Part shown: piece after piece, positions 12,101 to 23,700 of the stretch
How the letters are laid out: every line of letters begins with the position of its first letter
Position numbering within the stretch: the first letter of the stretch is position 1
Assembly: GCA_001179505.1 (NCBI GenBank)
Contig: CDMY01000330.1
Span: forward strand, 17,196 to 81,195
Direction: 5' to 3'
DNA: 64,000 bases
Origin: Vitrella brassicaformis
Taxonomy: Eukaryota; Sar; Vitrellaceae
Program-made: the position numbers and the translations under genes
Notes under the pieces: generated by a model
The model's database searches: none
The model's input: the letters and a program-made list of their open reading frames with translations, nothing else
What the model was told of the DNA's origin: nothing

Positions 12101-14073
12101 CGCCCTGACGTCGGGACCGACGGAAGACAGCTCGCGAGACACAGACGAGTCATACTCTGCCGCACACACACACAGTGAGAGAGATGAGGTGTCTGTGTGT
12201 CTGTGTGTCTGTTGTGGGCGGTGGTGGGTTGGCTGATTTACCTACCTGTGACGAACTCCAGAAAGAACTTGGCTCGTCCGTCGGGCTGGTTCTCGGCGTC
12301 GTTGCAGTCCTGCACGATGGGCTGCAGCCGGTTGGCCAACACTGACAGCTCGCGGATGCCAAAGAGGAAGCGAGTCCCGAGCTTGCCGTATCGCGGGTGC
12401 GGCCGGCGCATCGACACGCGCACGTATTGGGCTGTCACGCCGCCGAGCGAGTCGGTCGTCACGTTCCGGCCGTTGGCGTCGTTGCTGTGTGCCCTCGTGA
12501 AGTGGCTGCCGTCCTGGCCCGTACTCAGGACATAGTCGAGGGCCGGAAACTCCCAGTCGATGCGGGCCTCGCTGAGGCGTCGCGGCTGGCCGAGGTCGAT
12601 GGTGAGATTGACAAAGGCGGGCAGGGGAGCGGCGCTCGGCAGACCAGCAGACGCCCAATACGTCTCCTGCACACACCACACACACACACAAAACTAAGGT
12701 CTGTCCGTGTTATAATGTCGTGATTGATGTGTGATGGGGACCTTTTTGCCGTCGACGGCCTTCATGGGACTGTGAGCCTGCTCGCCGCTACTTGACGTGG
12801 CCGTGGCGGTGGTGCCGTTGGACGCGAGGTTGATGCTGCCGGTGGCTTCGCCCTCGAAGCTCAGACACAGTGACGTGCCGCCTCGCACCAGCCGGATCAA
12901 CGCATTCGGCTCCAGCTCCCACGAGCCACGACCATCAGTCGCCTACACACATGGATGGGATGGACGACACGACTCTCTCTCTGTCAATCTCTGCGTTTGT
13001 GTTGTGTTGTGTGAGTGTGCCGTGACTGAGTGAGTTACTCATTTTGAGTGCCTCGGTGCAGTCGTTTATCGTGAGAGTGCCGCCGTTCGTGGGGTCTCCG
13101 TCGGCGAGTGCGAGACACTTGGGCGGGTCGCTGAGGAGAGACGCAAACTGGCCGTTCTGCGTGTACCGCCACAGCTCGCGGCCGTCTCCCGCCGCGATGC
13201 CCTTTGTGCAGGGGTCGAGCAGCACCACTGCACCCTCCTTGTTGACCTGGCCGCCGTCGACCTGCAGGCAGTTCTCTTCGCTCGGGTCGGTGATGCCGCT
13301 CACCAACATCACCGGCGGACTGCCGCTCCCTACCAACGTCACCTATACACACACAGAGGGAGAGAGAGAGATCCATCCATCCATGTCCTGTCATGTCGCA
13401 TGTGTGTGTGTGTGTGTGTGTGTTGTGTCACACCTGGTTGATTCCGAAGTAGTTATGCAGTGGTCCCTTCATGATGATCTGCACGGCCTTGGCGGATTTG
13501 GGCGTGTCGAACATGATGTCCTCCTCATATGCCTCCTCGCTCACGGGCGCCTCGCGCCACGCCGCCGCCGTGTCGAAGTTCTTGCCGTCGACCGATGTGG
13601 CGATCTCCACCCGACCAGGGCCATAGGCCCACCGAATCTTCACACCTGACACCATGACACACATGTGACATCATGTGTGTGTCTCTCACTCTGTCCCTGT
13701 GTGTGTGTGTGTACCCTTGATTCGTCTCTTTTGTGCAAGGTGGCCGGTCCAGGTGACCTTCTCACTCTCCGAGTGGCCGCCCGTGGAACACCAGTAAGAT
13801 GTCCCCGGCTGAATCGCCTGAACTCATTCACACATCAAGAGAATGAGTGATTGATTGATTGACTGAATGAGTGAATGAATGAGTGGCTGATTGACTGTCT
13901 GTCTGTCTGTCTGTCATACAGACTAGACTGACTCTGAGTGGCGAGTTCTCCTCCTGGCTGATGGTCGACGAGGCCTCTGCATTGGTCAGCTTGACAAAGC
14001 CCGTGTTCTCCGGTGCTGCGGCCGAGCCACAGGCGGCCAGCAGCGCAGCCAACACAGATAGCAGAAGTCTCAT
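6133..14073 (-). CDS. Secreted CCp/LCCL multidomain adhesive protein
   Basis: The ATG at 14073 opens with a clear signal peptide (MRLLLSVLAALLAACGSAA). About 20 exons follow. In order they encode: a discoidin (F5/8 type C) domain (AIQPGTSYWCSTGG, then VEIATSVDGKNFD); a ricin-type beta-trefoil (ENCLQVDGGQVN, KCLALADGDPTNGG); a second discoidin-like domain (ETYWASAG, IDLGQPRRLSEARIDW, AQYVRVSM); a coiled-coil linker; a fibrinogen/neurexin-collagen-like segment (SGFYWILPKCAPAPIRVWCD); an LCCL domain (VKCPPGCAAS, then YSDDSSVCLAAIHSG); another helical linker; two concanavalin-like lectin segments (7.0-8.5 kb); and a Cys-rich C-terminus (SSCESACRAND, CVTEACELCCQ) like the ApicA domain. This is the architecture of apicomplexan CCp1/CCp2, secreted sexual-stage surface proteins. 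The gene contains a 300-N gap and a ~1 kb repeat (see repeat entries), so the exon count between 9.4 and 11.8 kb is unresolved. Confidence 0.85.
9175..9461 (-). other. LCCL-domain C-terminal exon of the CCp-like gene
   Basis: This exon lies between the acceptor GTGCAG (9462-9464) and the donor GTGGGT (9169-9174). It encodes VAVYGGSGGLYSDDSSVC and then LAAIHSGRLTPAKGGIVNV, the second half of an LCCL fold: a Cys, the conserved A-A-I-H-S-G, and a following strand. Its partner exon just upstream (9.57-9.88 kb) supplies the first half, with CPPGCA. The second copy of this exon begins at 10805 and is cut by the N gap after 8 nt. Confidence 0.8.
9454..10497. repeat. Copy A of a ~1 kb near-identical repeat inside the CCp gene
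   Basis: This segment matches 10798-11816 over its whole length, introns included. I count about eight base substitutions plus length changes in CA/TG microsatellites and one ~20 bp indel near 9515. It covers the end of the fibrinogen-like exon (10399-10497) and the following exons up to the first 8 nt of the LCCL exon. Coding changes include N versus D in KTTxISAVV and M versus V in QYxDLADG. It abuts the N gap on its right side. Confidence 0.9.
10498..10797. other. Assembly gap of 300 N
   Basis: Exactly 300 undetermined bases lie between the two copies of the ~1 kb repeat. A true tandem duplication would have to place here about 280 nt of the second LCCL exon, about 340 nt of the second fibrinogen-like exon and at least one intron. 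That does not fit in 300 bp unless the N count is only nominal. Confidence 0.95.
10798..11816. repeat. Copy B of the ~1 kb repeat inside the CCp gene
   Basis: This copy partners 9454-10497. It is joined without a break to the complete fibrinogen-like exon (11718-~12157) and the N-terminal half of the gene, while its left side ends at the N gap 8 nt into the LCCL exon. Confidence 0.9.
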
Positions 14074-14353
14074 GGCGAGAAGAGATGGGATATCAACCAC
14101 AACCAATCAATCAATCAAGCAAAAGGCAGTCAATTTAAGCGGTTTGAATGACAGAAAAGATCGCAATTTACATGTGCGATCGCGTACAAGCACGTATACG
14201 AGAATCGATCATCACACATTTGTATGTATACAACGTCATGACAGAGAGACAGGCACACACAAACGGCCAATGAAGCATGCACACTCCTTCATCGAGTGAC
14301 GCACACCCTTCATGTCCCATCGACTTGTGAAAGAGCATAAGCAGCACACATGG
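14074..14353. promoter_or_regulatory. 5' flank of CCp-like gene / 3' flank of uS17m
   Basis: About 280 bp between the uS17 stop and the CCp start, both on the - strand. It is more AT-rich than its surroundings, contains a short palindromic core (TGCGATCGCGTA near 14174), and lacks the TGCGAGCT motif. A promoter is expected here by position only. Confidence 0.35.
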
Positions 14354-14727
14354 CTATGCAGCGGCGGATGTGGCGGCCGCTGGCGTGACAGGCTGCGGTT
14401 GGTCCCTGGGCTCCTTGTGCAGCACCTGCGTGAGGACGTACGTCTTCCATGGCCCAATTCGGTAGCCCAGTGGCTGTATGCGGACGACGTCGCCCTTCCT
14501 CGCCTCAGACTGCTCGTCGTGAGCCCACACCTTCTTGGTCAAACGAAAGGACTTCTTGTAGCGCACCACATACATGTACCTGATGGATGGACAGACAGGA
14601 AGACAGGAGTGTGTTGCGGTCGGTCATTTATCAATCAATCACCCGGCGTCGTGTGTGTGATGGTGTACCTGTCACAGGCGACTCTGATAGACTTTGGGTG
14701 TTTGTCGTTGATGACGTAACCTATCAT
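14354..14727 (-). CDS. Ribosomal protein uS17, organellar/bacterial type
   Basis: Two exons, 14727-14669 and 14579-14354, join in frame (…ACDR|YMYVV…) to give a protein of about 95 residues. The first codon gives [16 protein letters not shown], the exact start expected for uS17 (bacterial S17 begins with a strand containing V.SDKM.KT). Then come [19 protein letters not shown], matching the family's KYKK...HDE, and [19 protein letters not shown], matching GD.V.I...PLS..K.W. An in-frame stop lies upstream of this ATG. The protein binds 16S-type rRNA in the small subunit. Lack of a bipartite leader favours the mitochondrial ribosome over the plastid one; that assignment is inference. The C-terminal ~20 residues are Ala/Pro-rich. 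Confidence 0.85.
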
Positions 14728-15132
14728 CTCATTGTTGGGCAAGCTGTTCTTCGCAACTGACAGATGCAAGCAGCCAGCACAGACACCGGCGACAATGAGT
14801 CATAATTCTCTACCTCCTTCTTTCGCCTCGCCTTACATATGCGAAGGTATCCGGCAGTCTCTCTTTGCCAGTTCTTGTAGTGCCAGTGCAGCACAGGGCG
14901 ACTACGAAACATCATGGTCAACTCATCTCACGAATCGCCGCCCGTTGAAGATCCAGATGCTGGCTATGGCATTACTTGGCAGACTTTGATACCCAGTGAA
15001 CGTGTAAGCGTCGAGCACGTCAAAGTCGCAGATCTTGGTCTGTCTTCTTCTCCTTCTCCTTCCCTTCCCCTCCCCCTTCGTTTGCGAGCTAAGTGGGAGA
15101 TCTGCAGAGTTTTCGATGTGATGCTGTGAGTG
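14728..15132. promoter_or_regulatory. Divergent promoter, uS17m / GARP-MYB gene
   Basis: About 400 bp between opposed start codons. TGCGAGCT lies at 15083-15090 (extended TGCGAGCTAAG), 43 bp upstream of the + strand ATG. A long CT-rich tract (TCTTCTCCTTCTCC and TCCCCTCCCCC) lies just before it at about 15044-15078. Confidence 0.5.
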
Positions 15133-18100
15133 ATGACATCCAGTAGTCAGGAAGCAGGCTTCATGCCTGCAGCAGATCTGCAGCTCGACATGCATCAGAG
15201 ACCGACAGCAGCCGCGGCACTTCCCGAGGAGCCGGACATCAAACGGATGCGGCTTGACGATGGGGCGGCACGGGAAACATCAGGTCCTCTTCATACAAAC
15301 ACGCCCTGCCCGCAGCAAGAGAGAAAGCATGCATGACCTCATGGTTGCGTTGGGCTTGTTGCTGTGTGTTTGCTTTCAGGTTTGGGCATCGGGTTGCCTG
15401 CTTTGGACTCCGACAAGAGCCTCGGCGAGGCGTTCGGTCTTCCCCCGCCCGACAGCCTCACTGCCAACAGGAGGTCGGCTTCCCCCTCACCCGCCCCTGT
15501 CGACCCCCTTTTGCCAATCGAGGCCAACTTCGGTCAGCACACACACACACACACACACACACGGTTAGACAGACGGAGAGGGGCATGGACCTTTGATGCA
15601 TCTCTGTGCTCGTCGGTTCGTTCTGTGCGTCAGGGAGGATGTCGCCTCCATCCCTTCCTGAGGATGGTCTGGGCGGCCGGTTGCAGCCTCCCTCCGACCC
15701 CCACGGAGGCATGATGCACATTGCCAGCATGAGCAGCAACCAACATATGCCCAGCCACTCGGCTGCATTCCCTTCACCACATGCGGCCGACACCAGCGGC
15801 TTCACCAACCCATCAGTGTTCCCGCCCCAATCACACAACAGCCCTCACAGCAGTGCGGCGATGCAGGCGCGGTCATCATATCCGGCCGCCCTCTCGACGT
15901 TGCCTCCAAACCCGACCACTCCGCCAGTCGCATCGCAGCTCTGTGGTCAATCTGTGCCACGGACCGATGCACTGGGCGGCATGGTGGATGGAGGCCAGCT
16001 CTTCCGACCGCAGCAGCATGGAGTGCCGGACGGCCATAGCTTCCCGCCTCACTCGGAGGCGCCACCCGTGGGTCGGCCGTCCCCGTTCCCTCCTCCACCC
16101 ATGTGTGGTAGTCCGGAAATGCCGCCCTATTCATCCGATTTCCGGTCGCCGCCGACCCAGATAGCGTGTCACCCCCAGACCGACCACAACATGTCCGTGT
16201 TCGCCAACTGCAACAACCCAGCCCCGGCCATGAACACCGATGCATTCTTCAGCGGGCTGCCGGCAGAGCAAGTGCCGCCCCCATTATCGTTCAGCAGCCA
16301 GGCGATGTCCCCTCCGGGCTCCCGTGGCGGCGGTCAGATCGGTGGCGAGGCGTACGGCTCATGGCAGCCCCCTCCCATTGCGTCGCGTGCGGCCCCTCCC
16401 CCCGTGGCGCCAGTCATGACACCAGCCATGCCGGCGGCACACGAGTCGTCATTGTGTGGCCGTGCAGTCGACGTGCCGCCGCCCGAGTACATGATGGGTG
16501 ACTCGGGGATGTGCGCATCCATCGGCGGCCCTGCCAGCGGCATGGCGACCATGGGCGGCGCCGCTCTGTCCGTCTGTCCTTTCAGCAGTGCGGGCATGGT
16601 GGGCGGTGGCCTTCCTTTGTCGCCCGCCATGCTGTCACCGCAGGGGCAAATAGGGGCCAGGAGAGCCAACAAGCGCTTCAACTGGTCGGAGCCCCTCCAT
16701 GCCATGTGAGCAGATGGAACACACAGCAAGCAAGCAAGAGAGAGACGATCCACTGGTCTGTTTACGTGTGTCCCTTATGTGTTGTTGCAGCTTCTTGGAG
16801 GGCGTTGCGCATGCGGGCGGCATCAACGACTGCACGCCTCAGAAGATACTGGGGTACATGCAGATGGCGACTCAGGAGGGCCGCGTCCCGCCGGACATCG
16901 TCATCACCCGCAACCACGTGGCCAGCCACCTGCAGAAGCACCGCATGAGGATGGCCAAACTAGAGGAGGAACAAACCGCGCACGAGGGGGGCGGGGGCCG
17001 TGCGAGTGGCGGTGGTGGCGGAGACCGACACAACGGTGACCGAGACGAAGAAGAGGAGTCGGTGGTTGATGACGATGACGACGAGGCGGCGTCGCCTGCT
17101 GGGGGTGGGGGCGACGGCAGGACTTACCTCTGCACCAGTGCCAACCTGATCAAGCTGGAGGGCGTCACCATGAAGGTCGACCCCCCAGACGCTCCGGCGG
17201 CGCGCAAACCAGCTGTCGCTGTCGCCATATCCGCCATCGCAGGTACAGTACCCACACACGCGCGCACATGTGTATCTACCACATCCAGAATACGTCATTT
17301 GGCCGTCTGTCCACACACATCACGCAGAGATGGCTGTTGGTCTTGAGGGGGATGACAAGAAGGGCACTGCGGATGAGGAGGAGGCCGAGGCGGGTGGTGA
17401 CACCGACAAGTTCGTCGAGTCGCAGCCAGCTGCGGCTGCGGCCGGTGGTGGTGGTAGTGGGGATAGTGAGGGCAGCGACTCGTCGACGTCCAATCGTCGT
17501 GAGGCTGGCGTGGAGCCCTCGACGGGCGACGTCGCCATAGGGCCCGTCACACTCTGTGGAGGCGAAGCCACAGCCAAAGCGGTCAGTCAGTCAGTCAGCC
17601 AAGACAAACCATCAGAGCACAGCCCACTGCGACAGTTAGAGGAGGTAGCGTGCACGTGCTATGTCTGTTCTGTGTGTGCAGCGTCTGCTTCTGGATGCGG
17701 CTGCGTCGCTGCAGCGCAAGGCAGCGCAGGTCGTGGTGGACCAGCAGGCAGCCGTCACCGACGAGGCCGACGAGGTGGCCGAGGGCCTCCAGCGCATTAT
17801 CGAGAACACACTGCCGCAGGAGGAGGGCGCCCCGGCTGCAGCGGCCGCAGCAGCAGCATCGGAGGACGCCCCTGGCCCACCTCTCGCGACCATGCCGGCC
17901 GCCATAGCTCGTCGGGCATCTGACGAGGGGTCGAATCCGGCTGGCGGTGATGCCACAGATGCGGAGCAGCTGCAGAACCAGTCGGAGATGCTCGTTATCA
18001 AGGCCACCATCATCAAACAGCAAAGCGATAAGGTGAGAGTGGAAGGGGACAACACAGACAGACGTCGACGCTCTTTCCTCTCTCTGTGTGGGTGTGGTGG

Positions 18101-18203
18101 CTGTGCGCAGGTGTGTGAGTTGCAGGCGAACCAGGAGATGTTGGAGCGTGTGGCGGACATGGCTGACGCACCGAAGCAAGACGAGCTCAGGCCCGCCAGC
18201 TAA
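15133..18203 (+). CDS. GARP/MYB-like (SHLQK-type) DNA-binding protein
   Basis: About seven exons: from 15133; ~15380-15532; ~15635-16705; 16791-~17240; ~17327-17580; ~17682-18032; ~18111-18203. The N-terminal ~400 residues are low complexity (Pro, Ser, Met, Gly). A single MYB-like domain follows, split by an intron: KRFNWSEPLHA, then FLEGVAHAGGI, TPQKILGYMQM and ITRNHVASHLQKHRMRM. The third-helix signature SHLQK(H/Y)R is that of plant GARP (ARR-B, GLK, PHR) factors. The extra residues between helices 2 and 3 (ATQEGRVPPDIV) are unusual. The C-terminal part has acidic, Gly- and Ala-rich segments and a predicted coiled coil (KAAQVVVDQQAAVTDEADEV). Role: probably a nuclear transcription regulator; targets cannot be read from the sequence. 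Confidence 0.8.
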
Positions 18204-20731
18204 GGGCGACGAAGGGGGGGTGGTATTTATTTGTCTGTTCGGAGTCAGGTCAGCGAACGAGAGGCTGCGTTGGGATGGGGTGGGATGGGATGGGGAGGTA
18301 TGGCTGCAATGACTGACTGACTGACTGACTGTCTGACTGGCGGCATGTGTATGTCCCTTGGACGGCTGGCTGGATGAATGGATGGATGGATGGATGGATG
18401 AACGGATGAGGCTGGAGGGAAGAAGCGACGGAGGGAGGGAGGGAGGGGGAGCATTGGAGAGGTATGGGCGGATGGTGTGGCTGATTGCACCCTTATGACA
18501 ACTTACTCCCGCGTGGCTGGCTGTATGGATGAAGGGCTGGATGGTGTGTGTCATGTCGCTGCCGGCATGCCTGCCTGCCCTGCCCGTCCCCCACACTCAC
18601 TCGTGACTTTTGTATCAGAGTGGGGTCAGTCAATCGGTTCGCGCTCACCAGGCAGGTCGTGGCTGACACCTCGTTCGCTTCAGCAGATAGGCAGACCGGC
18701 GAGGTGTCGACCGTGATTTGAGGGCGAGCAGACGGAGGGTGCGGCTGGTAGCGGCTGCTAGCAGCTGCGGTGACTTGAAGAGAGTTAGATTTAGAGTGAA
18801 TGGATGCTGTTGCCTCCCATATACGAGTGAGTGTCGTCCCCACCCGGCCCCCGGCGCCTCTATCTACCTCTCCGCCGCTGCTGGCGGAGACTGACTGACA
18901 TACACACATAACTGACATGTATGGATGGATAAGCACCTTCCTGCCTGCCTTCTTCCCTCCTCCCTCTCCCGGTCTGTCTGTCTGTCTGTGTTGCGTGGCT
19001 GCTATTATTCCCATGATGAATGGATGGATGGATGGATGGATGCCCCTGTCAGTTCGGATCGGATTTGCGCATGGTGTACCCTATGCATGCGGGGACGGGC
19101 GGCCGGATGGCTGGCTGGATGGCTAACGGATGAGCAATGGGTGAGACCAGCTCCACGTTTTCCACCGATGGGATCCACTGCAGACAGCTGCGGCTGCCTT
19201 TTTGATGGCTTAGGTGAGGCGCACCAATGCTCTTGGCTTGATGGCTAATGAATGATACGAACTGCATTGGCTATGCTGGTTGACTGTACACTGACTGCAT
19301 ATGTCCTATTTTAAGTGTCGAGGCCTAGTTTGGAGCCCATTGGATGGGAGGATGAATATATATGTGGAGGCCTAGACACGACGGACAGACAGACAGACAC
19401 CTTCGTTTTGCACACACTACCGACTGCATCAATCAACGAGCGCGTACATGTGCATGCCATGCCAACTCACTCCCACTTCCCCTTACTGATACAGTTATAA
19501 ACGCGAGAGCCCCAGAGGCCCCCCACCTCGCCCCACGCCCCCGCCCACCAGACACCTTTTTTGCACCCCCCGCCCTCTTACCTTCCCTCGCTCTTCTGCT
19601 CCCTTCTTTCCGTCCTTCCTCACTTGTCCCTGTCTATCTCACACTACTCACTCGTCCTACCTGCACCGCACCCAATGCAGACATACGTTTCCTGTCTCGC
19701 CTTGCCTTGCCGGTCCTGCCCTGCCCTGCCCCACACATGCCGTGCTGTCTTCCTGCATGGCATGTGTGCATGGGATGGGGCTGCCGGCGTTGAATGCTTC
19801 GTATATGAATGAGTGAGTGACACTATTCTGAGCATGGATGAGGAAATCGCCGCGAGTAGCTAGCTAGCTGGGTGGGGTGGAGTGGGATGGAGCGCGATGA
19901 AGTCGACACAGACATAGCACCGAGAAGGGAGGGAGGGAGGGAGGGACACGGGCAGCTATTTTGTTGGTGCGAGTTCTAGTGTTTTGTTGGTGCGAGTTCT
20001 AGTGTTCGGTCACACCCACACCCAAACCCACACCACACCACACAACACTACACCATTACACACACACACACACATCATTCGACGGGCGGGCGTATCAACG
20101 GTGTTTTGAACAGCCTGGTGTGAAGGTGAGTTAGTCGACTGCATATGTGGATGGATGGAAGCATAGATGGATGGAGGCAGGTGGCCATGGTTGGTACCTA
20201 CTGATGCGTCCGTCCATGCATCACCTGAGTGAGTGATTGGTGTACGGTGGCCGATCCGATGGATGGATGCTATCATTGATCGATTTGTTGATGCGACAGA
20301 TAGATAGATTGCCCTTGGTGGTGTGGTGTGGTGTGTGGTGTCCCATCCGTGCAGTCTGTGCTGTGTTGTGAGTGAGTGAGCTATGAGTGTATTGTCGCTG
20401 AGTGCGTGAGGGGTGGCCCTGAGTCAATGAGTGAATGAATGTGTGGAAAACGATGAGCTGAGTACGGATTTCGGACGTACGTACGGAGGGAGGCATTTGC
20501 AAGTGGACATAATGGATGGATCTGGATGGATGGATGGATGGACAAATGGATCAATCAATCGGTGCGAGCATAGTGCAAGTCAGTGAAAGGCAAGGCAAGC
20601 ACCGGTGACCCAGTCAACACATGAAAAGACAGAACTCTCATCCATCCAACAGCATCCGACACACCACACCACACCGCCCAGCCCACACCAGGCAGGCAGG
20701 CAGGCTACACCGCTCCGCTCCCAGCCAGCCC
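18204..20731. other. 2.5 kb simple-repeat intergenic spacer
   Basis: Tail-to-tail spacer between the MYB-like gene and the DBP9 helicase. It is dominated by tetranucleotide tracts: (GGAT)n at about 18379-18400, 19020-19042 and 20510-20541; (GGGA)n near 18432 and 19926-19945; (GACT)n near 18309-18332; and CA tracts near 20056. A perfect 23-bp tandem duplication lies at 19959-20004. No exon with conserved features was found on either strand. Confidence 0.7.
19959..20004. repeat. Perfect 23-bp tandem duplication
   Basis: The 23-mer starting TTTTGTTGGTGCGAGTTCTA occurs twice head to tail with no mismatch (19959-19981 and 19982-20004), then breaks off into a (CCCACA)-like tract. It lies in spacer DNA. 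Confidence 0.9.
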
Positions 20732-23700
20732 TCACGTTTTCTTTTTGATGAATTTCTTGGCTCTCTTTGGCTGTCCGCTGCCGGCCCCTCCAGGGTTGCT
20801 CACCCTCTTCTTGTGACGAAGCTTCCACAGCTTGCGACCTACACACATAAAAGCCGACACGCTGCTCTGCTGGTGTGGCGACCCATACACATCCGTTTGT
20901 CTACTGACCAGATATGGCGGGCAGCGTCTCAGGAGCCGCCATTTTGTAGTCAGGCTCGCGGCGCAACTGGACACGTCAACCACACACATGAGGACACGCG
21001 AGCCCGATCCCCAATGTGTGTCTCTGTCCACCTGCGTCTTTCGTGTGATGAGCCGCTTGTTCTTGGGCATCACGGCAAGAGCACGGAAGCTGCACGAGAA
21101 CACAACACAACACAACACACGCAGAGAGAAGTTCATTGGACGCTGCGCGACCCGTGCCCACATATGCATCCTTCCTCCTTGCTCACCCTTTCTGCGCTTC
21201 GACGGCCTTGAGTGGGTCGACTCTCTGGCGCCTCTTCTTGACACCGGACGCAGATGCCGACACTGCCTCGCCCACCCCTGACGCTGCTGCGGCTGCTGCC
21301 ATTTTGCTGTCCCTTTGTTGGTCCCTGACTGCCTGCTGCACGGGCGTCGCCTGGCTCATCATCTGGGCCGGCACGAGATACTTGGGCAAATGGCGGAGGT
21401 GCTGGTACACAGACTTGTGCTCCTGACAGACAGGTGGAGAGCCAGGCAGATTCTTACGAGGGGGAATCTGGTCGGTCTCGTTATGCGCTTATGTTGTGTT
21501 TGACAGGCTCACCTTGAGCTGTCTTGCGCTTCTTTTGAGTGCCTTGGCGTCCTGCCAGACCACACAGGCACCGCCAAAGCTCAGCACCCACCATGCCCTT
21601 GCCCCCTGTGCTGTGTGCCAATACATGCCTGTGGGTTTTCCTGGAAGTGTGCCTTGAGCTTGGCCGAGTGAAGTGCCTCCCTCTGCAGCTCCCTGGCACG
21701 CATGGCCGCGATGGCCCGCTTGGTGACGCCACGGCTGACGTCCTCAACGCGATAGCGAAAACACTCGATGTCCTTCAGGTTCAACGGCAGCGCACGAACC
21801 ACTGATACACACCAAAGAAAGGGATACCGAAGAATTACGTCGGTTCGTGTCTGTATGCGTGTTCTTGTCACTACCAGGTTCGTCTGGGCTGCCTGGAGAG
21901 CGCTGATGCTCCTCAATCTGACGGCAAGGAAAATGCAGTGGGCTGGCTGGAGGTGCTGTGTGCCGCTTCCACTCTTTCTTTCACCTTGTTCATGAGCATC
22001 TTGTCCTCCTGCCTCTCACTGACGAGCGTCAATGCCGTCCCCATCGCACCCGCACGGGCCGTGCGACCCACCCTGACACACACATAGACAATGATGGGTG
22101 TATGTGTTGGCTGACGTACACACCTGTGTGTGTGGCTGAGCTACGTACCTGTGCAGGTATCCCTTGACGGATCTGGGCATGTCCGCATTGATGACCACGG
22201 CCACATTCTGCAGGTCGAGACCGCGGTGGACACCAAACTGCGCGTCGGCCTGAACGACAGACAAAACACGTACGTACGTCAATCGATTGACACTGTTGTT
22301 TGCACACGTCCGTGTGGTGTGTCTGGCTGTGCCGTGTTGGCCCGTACGGTACGTACCATTTGCTTCTTCTTCTTGAGTTTGGCAGGCAGCTGTTCATTGG
22401 GCATCTGCTCGTCTGCCTCCTCATCCAGATCGATCTCGTCGCCTTCTGCGTCTCCGTCTTCCTCATCCATATCCATTTCCTCATCCTCATCGTCGTCGAT
22501 AGCATCCCCGCCTCCATCCCCACCCTCATTCCCATCTTCGCCGAGATCGACATCGTCAAGCTCGTCGCCCTCGTCTTCTTGCTCACCCTCGGCGGCCACC
22601 TCTTCTGGCTCGTCGTCGTCCTCCTCCTCATCATCTTGTTCCTCCTCATCGGAGCCGTCCTCCTCTGCCTTGACGTCCTCCAGCTGCGTGGAGCTGCCGG
22701 TTGGTCTCGAGGGGTCATCCTCCTCGACGCTCTCATCCGTCGCTATCAGCAGCTCAAACAAACTCTGATTGAACGACTGGTGCAAGCAGGAGATGGCCGA
22801 TACGCACAGCACAACACACAGAGGGATGTGGGTTCAGGGTGCATACCTTTTGTGTGTCGGGCTTCCCACCTCCCGTACCTGGATGATGGTCTGTCTGCTT
22901 GCGTGAGGCAGTAGTGGGTTGAGGACGGCAGATGGGATCGAGAAGCGCTCCAGGAACAGCTTCAGGCCGTATGCACGATCCACCGACGAGACGAAGATGA
23001 GTGTCTTGCCCTGCACCAGGTTGAGCTTGATGAGGGCATACAGGATGAGGTTCTTGTCCTTGTCCACACACTCGAGGTAAAACTGATGCAAATCGCCACC
23101 TGATGGAAGACGAGCAAAGCGACGGATGCGATGATGGATGCATTGTCATGACGGATGGGTGTTGTGCTGTCCGTGGACCCACCGGCGCCTTCGGTCTCTT
23201 CGACTTTGAGGATGACGGGCTTGTGCAGCATCAGACCCTTCAGCTCCTCAACCTGGACCCATTCAAGACACAACACAAGCAATGCAACGCACACTCCAGT
23301 GAGAGAAGGGCTCGCCTCGCCTCGGTCTGCCTGACCTCCTTGTTAAGCGTCGCCGACACCAGTATGCAGTTGTACGAGTGGGTGCTCGTGCTGGGCAGCA
23401 TCCGACACAGCGCCCGCATGTCCTCCTCGTACCCGAAAGAGAACAGCAGGTCGGCCTCATCCACCACTATCATCTCCACCATGTCCTTGATGCTCCCCCT
23501 CACCACCCCCGCCATCGCCGCGCTGCCCCTGCCCCTCCTCTCCAGCACCGACAGGAACGACACGAGCGTCGTCGGTGTGGCGATCAGGATGGTCGGCAGC
23601 TCCGCGAGTGTGGCCGTGCCCTTGGATAACAGGAAGGGGGAGAGGGGGTTGGCTGAATGGGCGTCGCCCCGCTGCTTCTTGGCGTCGGTGCTGGCGCCTC

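Noticed and set aside
22130-22914. Long + strand frames opposite the DBP9 acidic insert
   Set aside because: Antisense shadow of the D/E-rich insert (poly-Ser and poly-Leu/Ile frames); the - strand carries all helicase motifs.
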